Assembly: GCA_026874595.1 (NCBI GenBank)
Contig: CM049322.1
Span: forward strand, 60,020,886-60,084,885
DNA: 64,000 nt
Reading direction: 5' to 3'
Source of the DNA: Sipunculus nudus
Lineage: Eukaryota; Annelida; Sipuncula; Golfingiida; Sipunculidae
In this document: positions 26,312 to 41,600 of the stretch, in pieces
How the letters are laid out: each line of letters begins with the position of its first letter
Numbering within the stretch: position 1 is the stretch's first letter
Position numbers and translations under genes: made by a program
Notes under the pieces: model-generated
What the model was told of the DNA's origin: nothing
Database searches by the model: none
Seen by the model: only the letters and a program-made list of their open reading frames with translations

Positions 26312-29300
26312 AGCTAAATGCAGTACGACATGAAACGACAAGTAGAACACCAGCAAAATGCAGTACAACATGAAACGACAGGTAGAACACCAGCAAAATG
26401 CAGTACAACATAAAACGACAAGTAGAACACCAGCAAAATGCAGTACAACATGAAACGACAAGTAGTACACCAGCAAAATGCAGTACGACATGAAACGACA
26501 AGTAGAACACCAGCAAAATGCAGTACAACATGAAACGACAAGTAGAACACCAGCAAAATGCAGTACAACATAAAACGACAAGTAGAACACCAGCAAAATG
26601 CAGTACGACATGAAACGACAAGTAGAACACCAGCAAAATGCAGGACGACATGAAACGACAAGTAGAACACCAGCAAAATGCAGTACGACATGAAACGACA
26701 AGTAAAACACCAGCAAAATGCAGTACAACATGAAACGACAAGTAGTACACCAGCAAAATGCAGTACGACATGAAACGACAGTAGTACACCGGCAAAATGC
26801 AGTACGACATGAAACGACCAGTAGTACACCGGCAAAATGTAGGACGACATGAAACGACCAGTATAGTACACCGGCAAAGTGCAGTACGACATGAAACAAC
26901 AAGTAATACACTGGAAAAATGCAGTACGACATGAAACGACAAGTAATACACCAGCAAAATGCTGTACAGCATAAAACGACAAGTAGAACACCAGCAAAAT
27001 GCAGGACGACATGAAACGACAGTAGTACACCGGCAAAATGCAGTACGACATGAAACGACCAGTAGTACACCGGCAAAATGTAGGACGCCATGAAACGACC
27101 AGTATAGTACACCGGCAAAATGCAGTACGACATGAAACGACAAGTAGTACACCGGCAAAATGCAGTACAACATAAAACGACAAGTAGAACACCAGCAAAA
27201 CAGTACGACATGAAACGACAAGTGATACACCGGCAAAATGCAGTACAACATAAAACGACAAGTAGAACACCAGCAAAATGCAGTACAACATAAAACGACA
27301 AGTAGAACACCAGCAAAATGCAGTACGACATGAAATGACAAGTAATACACCGGCAAAATGCAGTACGACCATGAAACGACAAGTAGAACACCAGCAAAAT
27401 GCAGTACGACATGAAACGACAAGTAAAACGCCACCAAATGCAGTACAACATGAAACGACAAGTAGAACACCAGCAAAATGCAGTACAACATGAAACGACA
27501 AGTAGTACACCAGCAAAAGGCAGTACAACATGGAACGAAAGTAGTACACCATGCAGCAAAATAGTACGACATGAAACGACAAGTAGTACACCAGCAAAAT
27601 GCAGTACGACATGAAACGACCAGTAGTACACCGGCAAAATGTAGGACGGCATGAAACGACCAGTATACTACACCGGCAAAATGCAGTACGACATGAAACG
27701 ACAAGTAGAACACCAGCTAAATGCAGTACGACATGAAACGACAAGTAGAACACCAGCAAAATGCAGTACAACATGAAACGACAGGTAGAACACCAGCAAA
27801 ATGCAGTACAACATAAAACGACAAGTAGAACACCAGCAAAATGCAGTACAACATGAAACGACAAGTAGTACACCAGCAAAATGCAGTTCGACATGAAACG
27901 ACAAGTAGAACACCAGCAAAATGCAGTACAACATGAAACGACAAGTAGAACACCAGCAAAATGCAGTACAACATGAAACGACAAATCGAACACCAGCAAA
28001 ATGCAGTACGACATGAAACGACAAGTAGTACACCGGCAAAATGCAGTACGACATGAAACGACCAGTAGTACACCGGCAAAATGCAGTACGACATGAAACG
28101 ACAAGTAGTACACCGGCAAAATGCAGTACGACATGAAACGACCAGTAGTACACCGGCAAAATGCAGTACGACATGAAACGACAAGTAGTACACCAGCAAA
28201 ATGCAGTACGACATGAAACGACCAGTAGTACACCGGCAAAATGCAGTACGACATGAAACGACCAGTAGTACACCGGCAAAATGCAGTACGACATGAAACG
28301 ACAAGTAATACACCGGCAAAATGCAGTACAACATAAAACGACAAGTAGAACACCAGCAAAATGCAGTACAACATGAAACGACAAGTAGAACACCAGCAAA
28401 ACAGTACGACATGAAACGACAAGTAATACACCGGCAAAATGCAGTACAACATAAAACGACAAGTAGAACACCAGCAAAATGCAGTACAACATAAAACGAC
28501 AAGTAGAACACCAGCAAAATGCAGTACGACATGAAATGACAAGTAATACACCGGCAAAATGCAGTACGACCATGAAACGACAAGTAGAACACCAGCAAAA
28601 TGCAGTACGACATGAAACGACAAGTAAAACGCCACCAAATGCAGTACAACATGAAACGACAAGTAGAACACCAGCAAAATGCAGTACAACATGAAACGAC
28701 AAGTAGTACACCAGCAAAATGCAGTACAACATGGAACGAAAGTAGTACACCATGCAGCAAAACAGTACGACATGAAACGACAAGTAGTACACCAGCAAAA
28801 TGCAGTACGACATGAAACGACCAGTAGTACACCGGCAAAATGTAGGACGGCATGAAACGACCAGTATACTACACCGGCAAAATGCAGTACGACATGAAAC
28901 GACAAGTAGAACACCAGCTAAATGCAGTACGACATGAAACGACAAGTAGAACACCAGCAAAATGCAGTACAACATGAAACGACAGGTAGAACACCAGCAA
29001 AATGCAGTACAACATAAAACGACAAGTAGAACACCAGCAAAATGCAGTACAACATGAAACGACAAGTAGTACACCAGCAAAATGCAGTACGACATGAAAC
29101 GACAAGTAGAACACCAGCAAAATGCAGTACAACATGAAACGACAAGTAGAACACCAGCAAAATGCAGTACAACATAAAACGACAAGTAGAACACCAGCAA
29201 AATGCAGTACGACATGAAACGACAAGTAGAACACCAGCAAAATGCAGGACGACATGAAACGACAAGTAGAACACCAGCAAAATGCAGTACGACATGAAAC

Positions 29301-31275
29301 GACAAGTAAAACACCAGCAAAATGCAGTACAACATGAAACGACAAGTAGAACACCAGCAAAATGCAGTACGACATGAAACGACCAGTAGTACACCGGCAA
29401 AATGTAGGACGACATGAAACGACCAGTAATACACCGGCAAAATGCAGTACAACATAAAACGACAAGTAGAACACCAGCAAAATGCAGTACGACATGAAAC
29501 GACAAGCAATACACCGGCAAAATGCAGTACGACATGAAACGACAAGTAATACACCGGCAAAATGCAGTACAACATAAAACGACAAGTAGAACACCAGCAA
29601 AATGCAGTACAACATGAAACGACAAGTAGAACACCAGCAAAATGCAGTACGACATGAAACGACAAGTAATACACCGGCAAAATGCAGTACAACATAAAAC
29701 GACAAGTAGAACACCAGCAAAATGCAGTACAACATAAAACGACAAGTATAACACCAGCAAAATGCAGTACGATATAAAACGACAAGTAATACACCGGCAA
29801 AATGCAGTACGACCATGAAACGACAAGTAGAACGCCAGCAAAATGCAGTACAACATGAAACGACAAGTAAAACACCAGCAAAATGCAGTACGACATGAAA
29901 CGACAAGTAAAACACCACCAAATGCAGTACAACATGAAACGACAAGTAGAACACCAGCAAAATGCAGTACAACATGAAACGACAAGTAGAACGCCAGAAA
30001 AATGCAGTACAACATGAAACGACAAGTAAAACACCGGCAAAATGCAGTACGACATGAAACGACAAGTAAAACACCACCAAATGCAGTACAACATGAAACG
30101 ACAAGTAGAACACCAGCAAAATGCAGTACAACATGAAACAACAAGTAGTACACCAGCAAAATGCAGTACAACATGGAACGAAAGTAGTACACCATGCAGC
30201 AAAACAGTACGACATGAAACGACAAGTAGTACACCAGCAAAATGCAGTACGACATGAAACGACCAGTAGTACACCGGCAAAATGTAGGACGGCATGAAAC
30301 GACCAGTATACTACACCGGCAAAATGCAGTACGACATGAAACAACAAGTAATACACTGGAAAAATGCAGTACAACATAAACGACAAGTAATACACCGGCA
30401 AAATGCAGTACAGCATAAAATGACAAATAGAACACTAGAAAAATGCAGTACAACATGAAACGACAAGTAGAACAACAGCAAAATGCAGTACGACATGAAA
30501 CGACAAGTAGAACACCAGCAAAATGCAGTACAACATGAAACGACAAGTAGAGCACCAGCAAAATGCAGTACGACATGAAAGGACAAGTAGAACACCAGCA
30601 GAATGCAGGACGACATGAAACGACAAGTAGAACACCAGCAAAATGCAGTACAACATAAAACGACAAGTAGAACACCAGCAAAATGCAGTACGACATGAAA
30701 CGACAAGTTGAACACCAGCAAAATGCAGGACGACATGAAACGACAAGTAGAACACCAGCAAAATGCAGTACGACATGAAACGACAAGTAGAACACCAGCA
30801 AAACGCAGGACGACATGAAACGACAAGTAGAACACCAGCAAAATGCAGTACGACATGAAACGACAAGTAAAACACCAGCAAAATGCAGTACAACATGAAA
30901 CGACAAGTAGTACACCAGCAAAATGCAGTACGACATGAAACGACAGTAGTACACCGGCAAAATGCAGTACGACATGAAACGACCAGTAGTACACCGGCAA
31001 AATGTAGGACGACATGAAACGACCAGTATAGTACACCGGCAAAATGCAGTACGACATGAAACGACAAGTAGTACACCGGCAAAATGCAGTACAACATAAA
31101 ACGACAAGTAGAACACCAGCAAAACAGTACGACATGAAACGACAAGTGATACACCGGCAAAATGCAGTACAACATAAAACGACAAGTAGAACACCAGCAA
31201 AATGCAGTACAACATGAAACGACAAGTAGTACACCAGCAAAATGCAGTACGACATGAAACGACAAGTAGAACACC
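26312..31275. repeat. Higher-order block X, copy 2 (X2)
   Basis: Matches X1 at an offset of 6,447 to about 29,340. The offset then drops to 6,008, a loss of 439 bp (ten 40-mers and one 39-mer) around 29,350-29,480, and later becomes 6,088 (two extra monomers). The right end (about 30,490-30,770) contains A-like monomers with gtagagcacc, gaaaggac and gttgaacacc. Private changes are few, for example aaaaggcagtac (near 27516). Confidence 0.83.
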
Positions 31276-34128
31276 AGCTAAATGCAGTACGACATGAAAC
31301 GACAAGTAGAACACCAGCAAAATGCAGTACAACATGAAACGACAGGTAGAACACCAGCAAAATGCAGTACAACATAAAACGACAAGTAGAACACCAGCAA
31401 AATGCAGTACAACATGAAACGACAAGTAGTACACCAGCAAAATGCAGTACGACATGAAACGACAAGTAGAACACCAGCAAAATGCAGTACAACATGAAAC
31501 GACAAGTAGAACACCAGCAAAATGCAGTACAACATAAAACGACAAGTAGAACACCAGCAAAATGCAGTACGACATGAAACGACAAGTAGAACACCAGCAA
31601 AATGCAGGACGACATGAAACGACAAGTAGAACACCAGCAAAATGCAGTACGACATGAAACGACAAGTAAAACACCAGCAAAATGCAGTACAACATGAAAC
31701 GACAAGTAGTACACCAGCAAAATGCAGTACGACATGAAACGACAGTAGTACACCGGCAAAATGCAGTACGACATGAAACGACCAGTAGTACACCGGCAAA
31801 ATGTAGGACGACATGAAACGACCTGTATAGTACACCGGCAAAGTGCAGTACGACATGAAACAACAAGTAATACACTGGAAAAATGCAGTACGACATGAAA
31901 CGACAAGTAATACACCAGCAAAATGCTGTACAGCATAAAACGACAAGTAGAACACCAGCAAAATGCAGGACGACATGAAACGACAGTAGTACACCGGCAA
32001 AATGCAGTACGACATGAAACGACCAGTAGTACACCGGCAAAATGTAGGACGCCATGAAACGACCAGTATAGTACACCGGCAAAATGCAGTACGACATGAA
32101 ACGACAAGTAGTACACCGGCAAAATGCAGTACAACATAAAACGACAAGTAGAACACCAGCAAAACAGTACGACATGAAACGACAAGTGATACACCGGCAA
32201 AATGCAGTACAACATAAAACGACAAGTAGAACACCAGCAAAATGCAGTACAACATAAAACGACAAGCAGAACACCAGCAAAATGCAGTACGACATGAAAT
32301 GACAAGTAATACACCGGCAAAATGCAGTACGACCATGAAACGACAAGTAGAACACCAGCAAAATGCAGTACGACATGAAACGACAAGTAAAACGCCACCA
32401 AATGCAGTACAACATGAAACGACAAGTAGAACACCAGCAAAATGCAGTACAACATGAAACGACAAGTAGTACACCAGCAAAATGCAGTACAACATGGAAC
32501 GAAAGTAGTACACCATGCAGCAAAATAGTACGACATGAAACGACAAGTAGTACACCAGCAAAATGCAGTACGACATGAAACGACCAGTAGTACACCGGCA
32601 AAATGTAGGACGGCATGAAACGACCAGTATACTACACCGGCAAAATGCAGTACGACATGAAACGACAAGTAGAACACCAGCTAAATGCAGTACGACATGA
32701 AACGACAAGTAGAACACCAGCAAAATGCAGTACAACATGAAACGACAGGTAGAACACCAGCAAAATGCAGTACAACATAAAACGACAAGTAGAACACCAG
32801 CAAAATGCAGTACAACATGAAACGACAAGTAGTACACCAGCAAAATGCAGTTCGACATGAAACGACAAGTAGAACACCAGCAAAATGCAGTACAACATGA
32901 AACGACAAGTAGAACACCAGCAAAATGCAGTACAACATGAAACGACAAATCGAACACCAGCAAAATGCAGTACGACATGAAACGACAAGTAGTACACCGG
33001 CAAAATGCAGTACGACATGAAACGACCAGTAGTACACCGGCAAAATGCAGTACGACATGAAACGACAAGTAGTACACCGGCAAAATGCAGTACGACATGA
33101 AACGACCAGTAGTACACCGGCAAAATGCAGTACGACATGAAACGACAAGTAGTACACCAGCAAAATGCAGTACGACATGAATCGACCAGTAGTACACCGG
33201 CAAAATGCAGTACGACATGAAACGACCAGTTGTACACCGGCAAAATGCAGTACGACATGAAACGACAAGTAATACACCGGCAAAATGCAGTACAACATAA
33301 AACGACAAGTAGAACACCAGCAAAATGCAGTACAACATGAAACGACAAGTAGAACACCAGCAAAACAGTACGACATGAAACGACAAGTAATACACCGGCA
33401 AAATGCAGTACAACATAAAACGACAAGTAGAACACCAGCAAAATGCAGTACAACATAAAACGACAAGTAGAACACCAGCAAAATGCAGTACGACATGAAA
33501 TGACAAGTAATACACCGGCAAAATGCAGTACGACCATGAAACGACAAGCAGAACACCAGCAAAATGCAGTACGACATGAAACGACAAGTAAAACGCCACC
33601 AAATGCAGTACAACATGAAACGACAAGTAGAACACCAGCAAAATGCAGTACAACATGAAACGACAAGTAGTACACCAGCAAAATGCAGTACAACATGGAA
33701 CGAAAGTAGTACACCATGCAGCAAAACAGTACGACATGAAACGACAAGTAGTACACCAGCAAAATGCAGTACGACATGAAACGACCAGTAGTACACCGGC
33801 AAAATGTAGGACGGCATGAAACGACCAGTATACTACACCGGCAAAATGCAGTACGACATGAAACGACAAGTAGAACACCAGCTAAATGCAGTACGACATG
33901 AAACGACAAGTAGAACACCAGCAAAATGCAGTACAACATGAAACGACAGGTAGAACACCAGCAAAATGCAGTACAACATAAAACGACAAGTAGAACACCA
34001 GCAAAATGCAGTACAACATGAAACGACAAGTAGTACACCAGCAAAATGCAGTACGACATGAAACGACAAGTAGAACACCAGCAAAATGCAGTACAACATG
34101 AAACGACAAGTAGAACACCAGCAAAATG
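31276..34128. repeat. Higher-order block X, copy 3 (X3)
   Basis: Matches X2 at an offset of 4,964 and keeps the 1403- and 1201-bp cassettes (31276, 32679, 33880). It runs into block A3 in the same way that X1 runs into its nested A segment (offset 11,411), so X-then-A is an inherited junction. Private changes: cgacctgtatag (near 31820), acaagcagaac (near 32263 and 33545), gaatcgacc (near 33179). Confidence 0.83.
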
Positions 34129-37100
34129 CAGTACAACATAAAACGACAAGTAGAACACCAGCAAAATGCAGTACGACATGAAACGACAAGTAGAACACCA
34201 GCAAAATGCAGGACGACATGAAACGACAAGTAGAACACCAGCAAAATGCAGTACGACATGAAACGACAAGTAAAACACCAGCAAAATGCAGTACAACATG
34301 AAACGACAAGTAGTACACCAGCAAAATGCAGTACGACATGAAACGACAGTAGTACACCGGCAAAATGCAGTACGACATGAAACGACCAGTAGTACACCGG
34401 CAAAATGCAGTACGACATGAAACGACAAGTAATACACCGGCAAAATGCAGTACAACATAAAACGACAAGTAGAACACCAGCAAAATGCAGTACAACATGA
34501 AACGACAAGTAGTACACCAGCAAAATGCAGTACGACATGAAACGACAAGTAATACACCGGCAAAATGCAGTACAACATAAAACGACAAGTAGAACACCAG
34601 CAAAATGCAGTACAACATGAAACGACAAGTAGAACACCAGCAAAATGCAGTACGACATGAAACGACAAGTAATACACCGGCAAAATGCAGTACAACATAA
34701 AACGACAAGTAGAACACCAGCAAAATGCAGTACAACATAAAACGACAAGTAGAACACCAGCAAAATGCAGTACGACATGAAACGACAAGTAATACACCGG
34801 CAAAATGCAGTACAACATAAAACGACAAGTAGAACACCAGCAAAATGCAGTACAACATGAAACGACAAGTAGAACATCAGCAAAATGCAGTACGACATGA
34901 AACGACAAGCAATACACCGGCAAAATGCAGTACGACATGAAACGACAAGTAATACACCGGCAAAATGCAGTACAACATAAAACGACAAGTAGAACACCAG
35001 CAAAATGCAGTACAACATGAAACGACAAGTAGAACACCAGCAAAATGCAGTACGACATGAAACGACAAGTAATACACCGGCAAAATGCAGTACAACATAA
35101 AACGACAAGTAGAACACCAGCAAAATGCAGTACAACATAAAACGACAAGTATAACACCAGCAAAATGCAGTACGATATGAAACGACAAGTAATACACCGG
35201 CAAAATGCAGTACGACCATGAAACGACAAGTAGAACGCCAGCAAAATGCAGTACAACATGAAACGACAAGTAAAACACCAGCAAAATGCAGTACGACATG
35301 AAACGACAAGTAAAACACCACCAAATGCAGTACAACATGAAACGACAAGTAGAACACCAGCAAAATGCAGTACAACATGAAACGACAAGTAGAACGCCAG
35401 AAAAATGCAGTACAACATGAAACGACAAGTAAAACACCGGCAAAATGCAGTACGACATGAAACGACAAGTAAAACACCACCAAATGCAGTACAACATGAA
35501 ACGACAAGTAGAACACCAGCAAAATGCAGTACAACATGAAACAACAAGTAGTACACCAGCAAAATGCAGTACAACATGGAACGAAAGTAGTACACCATGC
35601 AGCAAAACAGTACGACATGAAACGACAAGTAGTACACCAGCAAAATGCAGTACGACATGAAACGACCAGTAGTACACCGGCAAAATGTAGGACGGCATGA
35701 AACGACCAGTATACTACACCGGCAAAATGCAGTACGACATGAAACAACAAGTAATACACTGGAAAAATGCAGTACAACATAAACGACAAGTAATACACCG
35801 GCAAAATGCAGTACAGCATAAAATGACAAATAGAACACTAGAAAAATGCAGTACAACATGAAACGACAAGTAGAACAACAGCAAAATGCAGTACGACATG
35901 AAACGACAAGTAGAACACCAGCAAAATGCTGTACAACATGAAACGACAAGTAGAGCACCAGCAAAATGCAGTACGACATGAAAGGACAAGTAATACACCA
36001 GCAGAATGCAGGACGACATGAAACGACAAGTAGAACACCAGAAAAATGCAGTACAACATAAAACGACAAGTAGAACACCAGCAAAATGCAGTACGACATG
36101 AAACGACAAGTTGAACACCAGCAAAATGCAGGACGACATGAAACGACAAGTAGAACACCAGCAAAATGCAGTACGACATGAAACGACAAGTAAAACACCA
36201 CCAAATGCAGTACAACATGAAACGACAAGTAGAACACCAGCAAAATGCAGTACAACATGAAACGACAAGTAGTACACCAGCAAAATGCAGTACAACATGG
36301 AACGAAAGTAGTACACCATGCAGCAAAACAGTACGACATGAAACGACAAGTAGTACACCAGCAAAATGCAGTACGACATGAAACGACCAGTAGTACACCG
36401 GCAAAATGTAGGACGGCATGAAACGACCAGTATACTACACCGGCAAAATGCAGTACGACATGAAACAACAAGTAATACACTGGAAAAATGCAGTACAACA
36501 TAAACGACAAGTAATACACCGGCAAAATGCAGTACAGCATAAAATGACAAATAGAACACTAGAAAAATGCAGTACAACATGAAACGACAAGTAGAACAAC
36601 AGCAAAATGCAGTACGACATGAAACGACAAGTAGAACACCAGCAAAATGCAGTACAACATGAAACGACAAGTAGAGCACCAGCAAAATGCAGTACGACAT
36701 GAAAGGACAAGTAGAACACCAGCAGAATGCAGGACGACATGAAACGACAAGTAGAACACCAGCAAAATGCAGTACAACATAAAACGACAAGTAGAACACC
36801 AGCAAAATGCAGTACGACATGAAACGACAAGTTGAACACCAGCAAAATGCAGGACGACATGAAACGACAAGTAGAACACCAGCAAAATGCAGTACGACAT
36901 GAAACGACAAGTAAAACACCAGCAAAATGCAGTACAACATGAAACGACAAGTAGTACACCAGCAAAATGCAGTACGACATGAAACGACAGAAGTATACCG
37001 GCAACATGCAGTACGACATGAAACGACCAGTAGTACACCGGCAAAATGTAGGACGACATGAAACGACCAGTATAGTACACCGGCAAAATGCAGTACGACA

Positions 37101-38657
37101 TGAAACAACAAGTAATACACCGGCAAAATGCAGTACAACATAAAACGACAAGTGGAACACCAGCAAAATGCAGTACAACATGAAACGACAAGTAGAACAC
37201 CAGCAAAATGCAGTACGACATGAAACGACAAGTAATACACCGGCAAAATGCAGTACAACATAAAACGACAAGTAGAACACCAGCAAAATGCAGTACAACA
37301 TAAAACGACAAGTAGAACACCAGCAAAATGCAATACGACATGAAACGACAAGTAATACACCGGCAAAATGCAGTACAACATAAAACGTCAAGTAGAACAC
37401 CAGCAAAATGTAGTACAACATGAAACGACAAGTAGAACACCAGCAAAATGCAGTACGACATGAAACGACAAGTAATACACCGGCAAAATGCAGTACAACA
37501 TAAAACGACAAGTAGAACACCAGCAAAATGCAGTACAACATGAAACGACAAGTAGAACACCAGCAAAATGCAGTACGACATGAAACGACAAGTAATACAC
37601 CGGCAAAATGCAGTACAACATAAAACGACAAGTAGAACACCAGCAAAATGCAGTACCACATGAAGCGACAAGTAGAACACCAGCAAAATGCAGTACGACA
37701 TGAAACGACAAGTAATACACCGGCAAAATGCAGTACAACATAAAACGACAAGTAGAACACCAGCAAAATGCAGTACAACATAAAACGACAAGTAGAACAC
37801 CAGCAAAATGCAGTACGACATGAAACGACCAGTAATACACCGGAAAAATGCAGTAGAACATAAAACGACAAGTAGAACACCAGCAAAATGCAGTACAACA
37901 CAAAACGACAAGTAGAACACCAGCAAAATGCAGTACGACATGAAACGACAAGTAATACACCGGCAAAATGCAGTAGGACATGAAACGACAAGTAATACAC
38001 CGGCAAAATGCAGTACAACATAAAACGACAAGTAGAACACCAGCAAAATGCAGTACAACATGAAACGACAAGTAAAACACCAGCAAAATGCAGTACGACA
38101 TGAAACGACAAGTAATACACCGGCAAAATGCAGTACAACATAAAACGACAAGTAGAACACCAGCAAAATGCAGTACGACATGAAACGACAAGTAATACAC
38201 CGGCAAAATGCAGTACGACCATGAAACGACAAGTAGAACACCAGCAAAATGCAGTACAACATGAAACGACAAGTAAAACACCACCAAATGCAGTACAACA
38301 TGAAACGACAAGTAGAACACCAGCAAAATGCAGTACAACATGAAACGACAAATAGAACACCAGCAAAATGCAGTACGACATGAAACGACAAGTAATACAC
38401 CGGCAAAATGCAGTACAACATAAAACGACAAGTAGAACACCAGCAAAATGCAGTACAACATGAAACGACAAGTAGAACACCAGCAAAATGCAGTACGACA
38501 TGAAACGACAAGTAATACACCGGCAAAATGCAGTACAACATAAAACAACAAGTAGAACACCAGCAAAATGCAGTACAACATAAAACGACAAGTAGAACAC
38601 CAGCAAAATGCAGTACGACATGAAACGACAAGTAATACACCGGCAAAATGCAGTACG
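34129..38657. repeat. Higher-order block A, copy 3 (A3)
   Basis: Corresponds to 521-4,800 of A1 at a constant offset of 33,892 and so preserves A1 to the base in length over about 4.2 kb. The few differences include gctgtacaac (35928), gtaatacaccagc (near 35990), accagaaaaatgc near 36040, gaagtataccgg (near 36992) and gtagaacata (37853). It holds a single 439-bp cassette. Confidence 0.87.
35453..36894. repeat. 721-bp tandem pair in A3
   Basis: Copies 35453-36173 and 36174-36894, corresponding to 1561-3002 in A1. Both keep the 39/41/42/39-bp variant monomers in order. Confidence 0.87.
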
Positions 38658-41600
38658 TCATGAAACGACAAGTAATACACCGGCAAAATGCAGTAAAACA
38701 TAAAACGACAAGTAGAACACCAGCAAAATGCAGTACAACATGAAACGACAAGTAGAACACCAGCAAAATGCAGTACGACATGAAACGACAAGTAATACAC
38801 CGGCAAAATGCAGTACAACATAAAACGACAAGTAGAACACCAGCAAAATGCAGTACGACATGAAACGACAAGTTATACACCGGCAAAATGCAGTACGACC
38901 ATGAAACGACAAGTAGAACACCAGCAAAATGCAGTACAACATGAAACGACAAGTAAAACACCACCAAATGCAGTACAACATGAAACGACAAGTAGAACAC
39001 CAGCAAAATGCAGTACAACATGAAACGACAAGTAGTACACCAGCAAAATGCAGTACAACATGGAACGAAAGTAGTACACCATGCAGCAAAACAGTACGAA
39101 ATGAAACGACTAGTAGTACACCAGCAAAATGCAGTACGGCATGAAACGACCAGTAGTACACCGGCAAAATGTAGGACGGCATGAAACGACCAGTATACTA
39201 CACCGGCAAAATGCAGTACGACATGAAACGACAAGTAATACACCGGCAAAATGCAGTACAACATAAAACGACAAGTAGAACACCAGCAAAATGCAGTCCA
39301 ACATGAAACGACAAGTAGAACACCAGCAAAACAGTACGACATGAAACGACAAGTAATACACCGGCAAAATGCAGTACAACATAAAACGACAAGTAGAACA
39401 CCAGCAAAATGCAGTACAACATAAAACGACAAGTAGGACACCAGCAAAATGCAGTACGACATGAAATGACAAGTAATACACCGGCAAAATGCAGTACGAC
39501 CATGAAACGACAAGTAGAACACCAGCAAAATGCAGTACGACATGAAACGACAAGTAAAACACCAGCAAATGCAGTACAACATGAAACGACAAGTAGAACA
39601 CCAGCAAAATGCAATACAACATGAAACGACAAGTAGAACACCAGCAAAATGCAGTTCAACATAAAACGACAAGTAGAACACCAGCAAAATGCAGTACGAC
39701 ATGAAACGACCAGTAGTACACCGGCAAAATGTAGGACGGCATGAAACGACCAGTATACTACACCGGCAAAATGCAGTACGACATGAAACAACAAGTAATA
39801 CACTGGAAAAATGCAGTACGACATGAAACGACAAGTAATACACCGGCAAAATGCAGTACAGCATAAAATGACAAGTAGAACACCAGCAAAATGCAGTACA
39901 ACATGAAACGACAAGTAGAACACCAGCAAAATGCAGTACGACATGAAACGACAAGTAATACACCGGCAAAATGCAGTACAACATAAAACGACAAGCAGAA
40001 CACCAGCAAAATGCAGTACAACATGAAACTACAAGTAGAACACCAGCAAAATGCAGTACAACATGGAACGAAAGTAGTACACCATGCAGCAAAACAGTAC
40101 GACATGAAACGACAAGTAGTACACCAGCAAAATGCAGTACGACATGAAACGACCAGTAGTACACCGGCAAAATGTAGGACGGCATGAAACGACCAGTATA
40201 CTACACCGGCAAAATGCAGTACGACATGAAACAACAAGTAATACACTGGAAAAATGCAGTACGACATGAAACGACAAGTAATACACCGGCAAAATGCAGT
40301 ACAGCATAAAATGACAAGTAGAACACCAGTAAAATGCAGTACAACATGAAACGACAAGTAGAACACCATCAAAATGCAGTACGACATGAAACGACAAGTA
40401 GAACACCAGCAAAATGCAATACAACATGAAACGACAAGTAGAACACCAGCAAAATGCAGTACAACATAAAACGACAAGTAGAACACCAGCAAAATGCAGT
40501 ACGACATGAAACGACCAGTAGTACACCGGCAAAATGTAGGACGGCATGAAACGACCAGTATACTACACCGGCAAAATGCAGTACGACATGAAACAACAAG
40601 TAATACACTGGAAAAATGCAGTACGACATGAAACGACAAGTAATACACCGGCAAAATGCAGTACAGCATAAAATGACAAGTAGAACACCAGCAAAATGCA
40701 GTACAACATGAAACGACAAGTAGAACACCAGCAAAATGCAGTACGACATGAAACGACAAGTAATACACCGGCAAAATGCAGTACAACATAAAACGACAAG
40801 CAGAACACCAGCAAAATGCAGTACAACATGAAACTACAAGTAGAACACCAGCAAAATGCAGTACAACATGGAACGAAAGTAGTACACCATGCAGCAAAAC
40901 AGTACGACATGAAACGACAAGTAGTACACCAGCAAAATGCAGTACGACATGAAACGACCAGAAGTACACCGGCAAAATGTAGGACGGCATGAAACGACCA
41001 GTATACTACACCGGCAAAATGCAGTACGACATGAAACAACAAGTAATACACTGGAAAAATGCAGTACGACATGAAACGACAAGTAATACACCGGCAAAAT
41101 GCAGTACAGCATAAAATGACAAGTAGAACACCAGCAAAATTCAGTACAACATGAAACGACAAGTAGAACACCAGCAAAATGCAGTACGACATGAAACGAC
41201 AAGTAGAACACCAGCAAAATGCAAAACAACATGAAACGACAAGTAGAACACCAGCAAAATGCAGTATAACATAAAACGACAAGTAGAACACCAGCAAAAT
41301 GCAGTACGACATGAAACGACCAGTAGTACACCGGCAAAATGTAGGACGGCATGAAACGACCAGTATACTACACCGGTGAAATGCAGTACGACATGAAACA
41401 ACAAGTAATACACTGGAAAAATGCAGTACGACATGAAACGACAAGTAATACACCGGCAAAATGCAGTACAGCATAAAATGACAAGTAGAACACCAGCAAA
41501 ATGCAGTACAACATGAAACGACAAGTAGAACACCAGGAAAATGCAGTACGACATGAAACGACAAGTAATACACCAGCAAAATGCAGTACAACATGAAACG

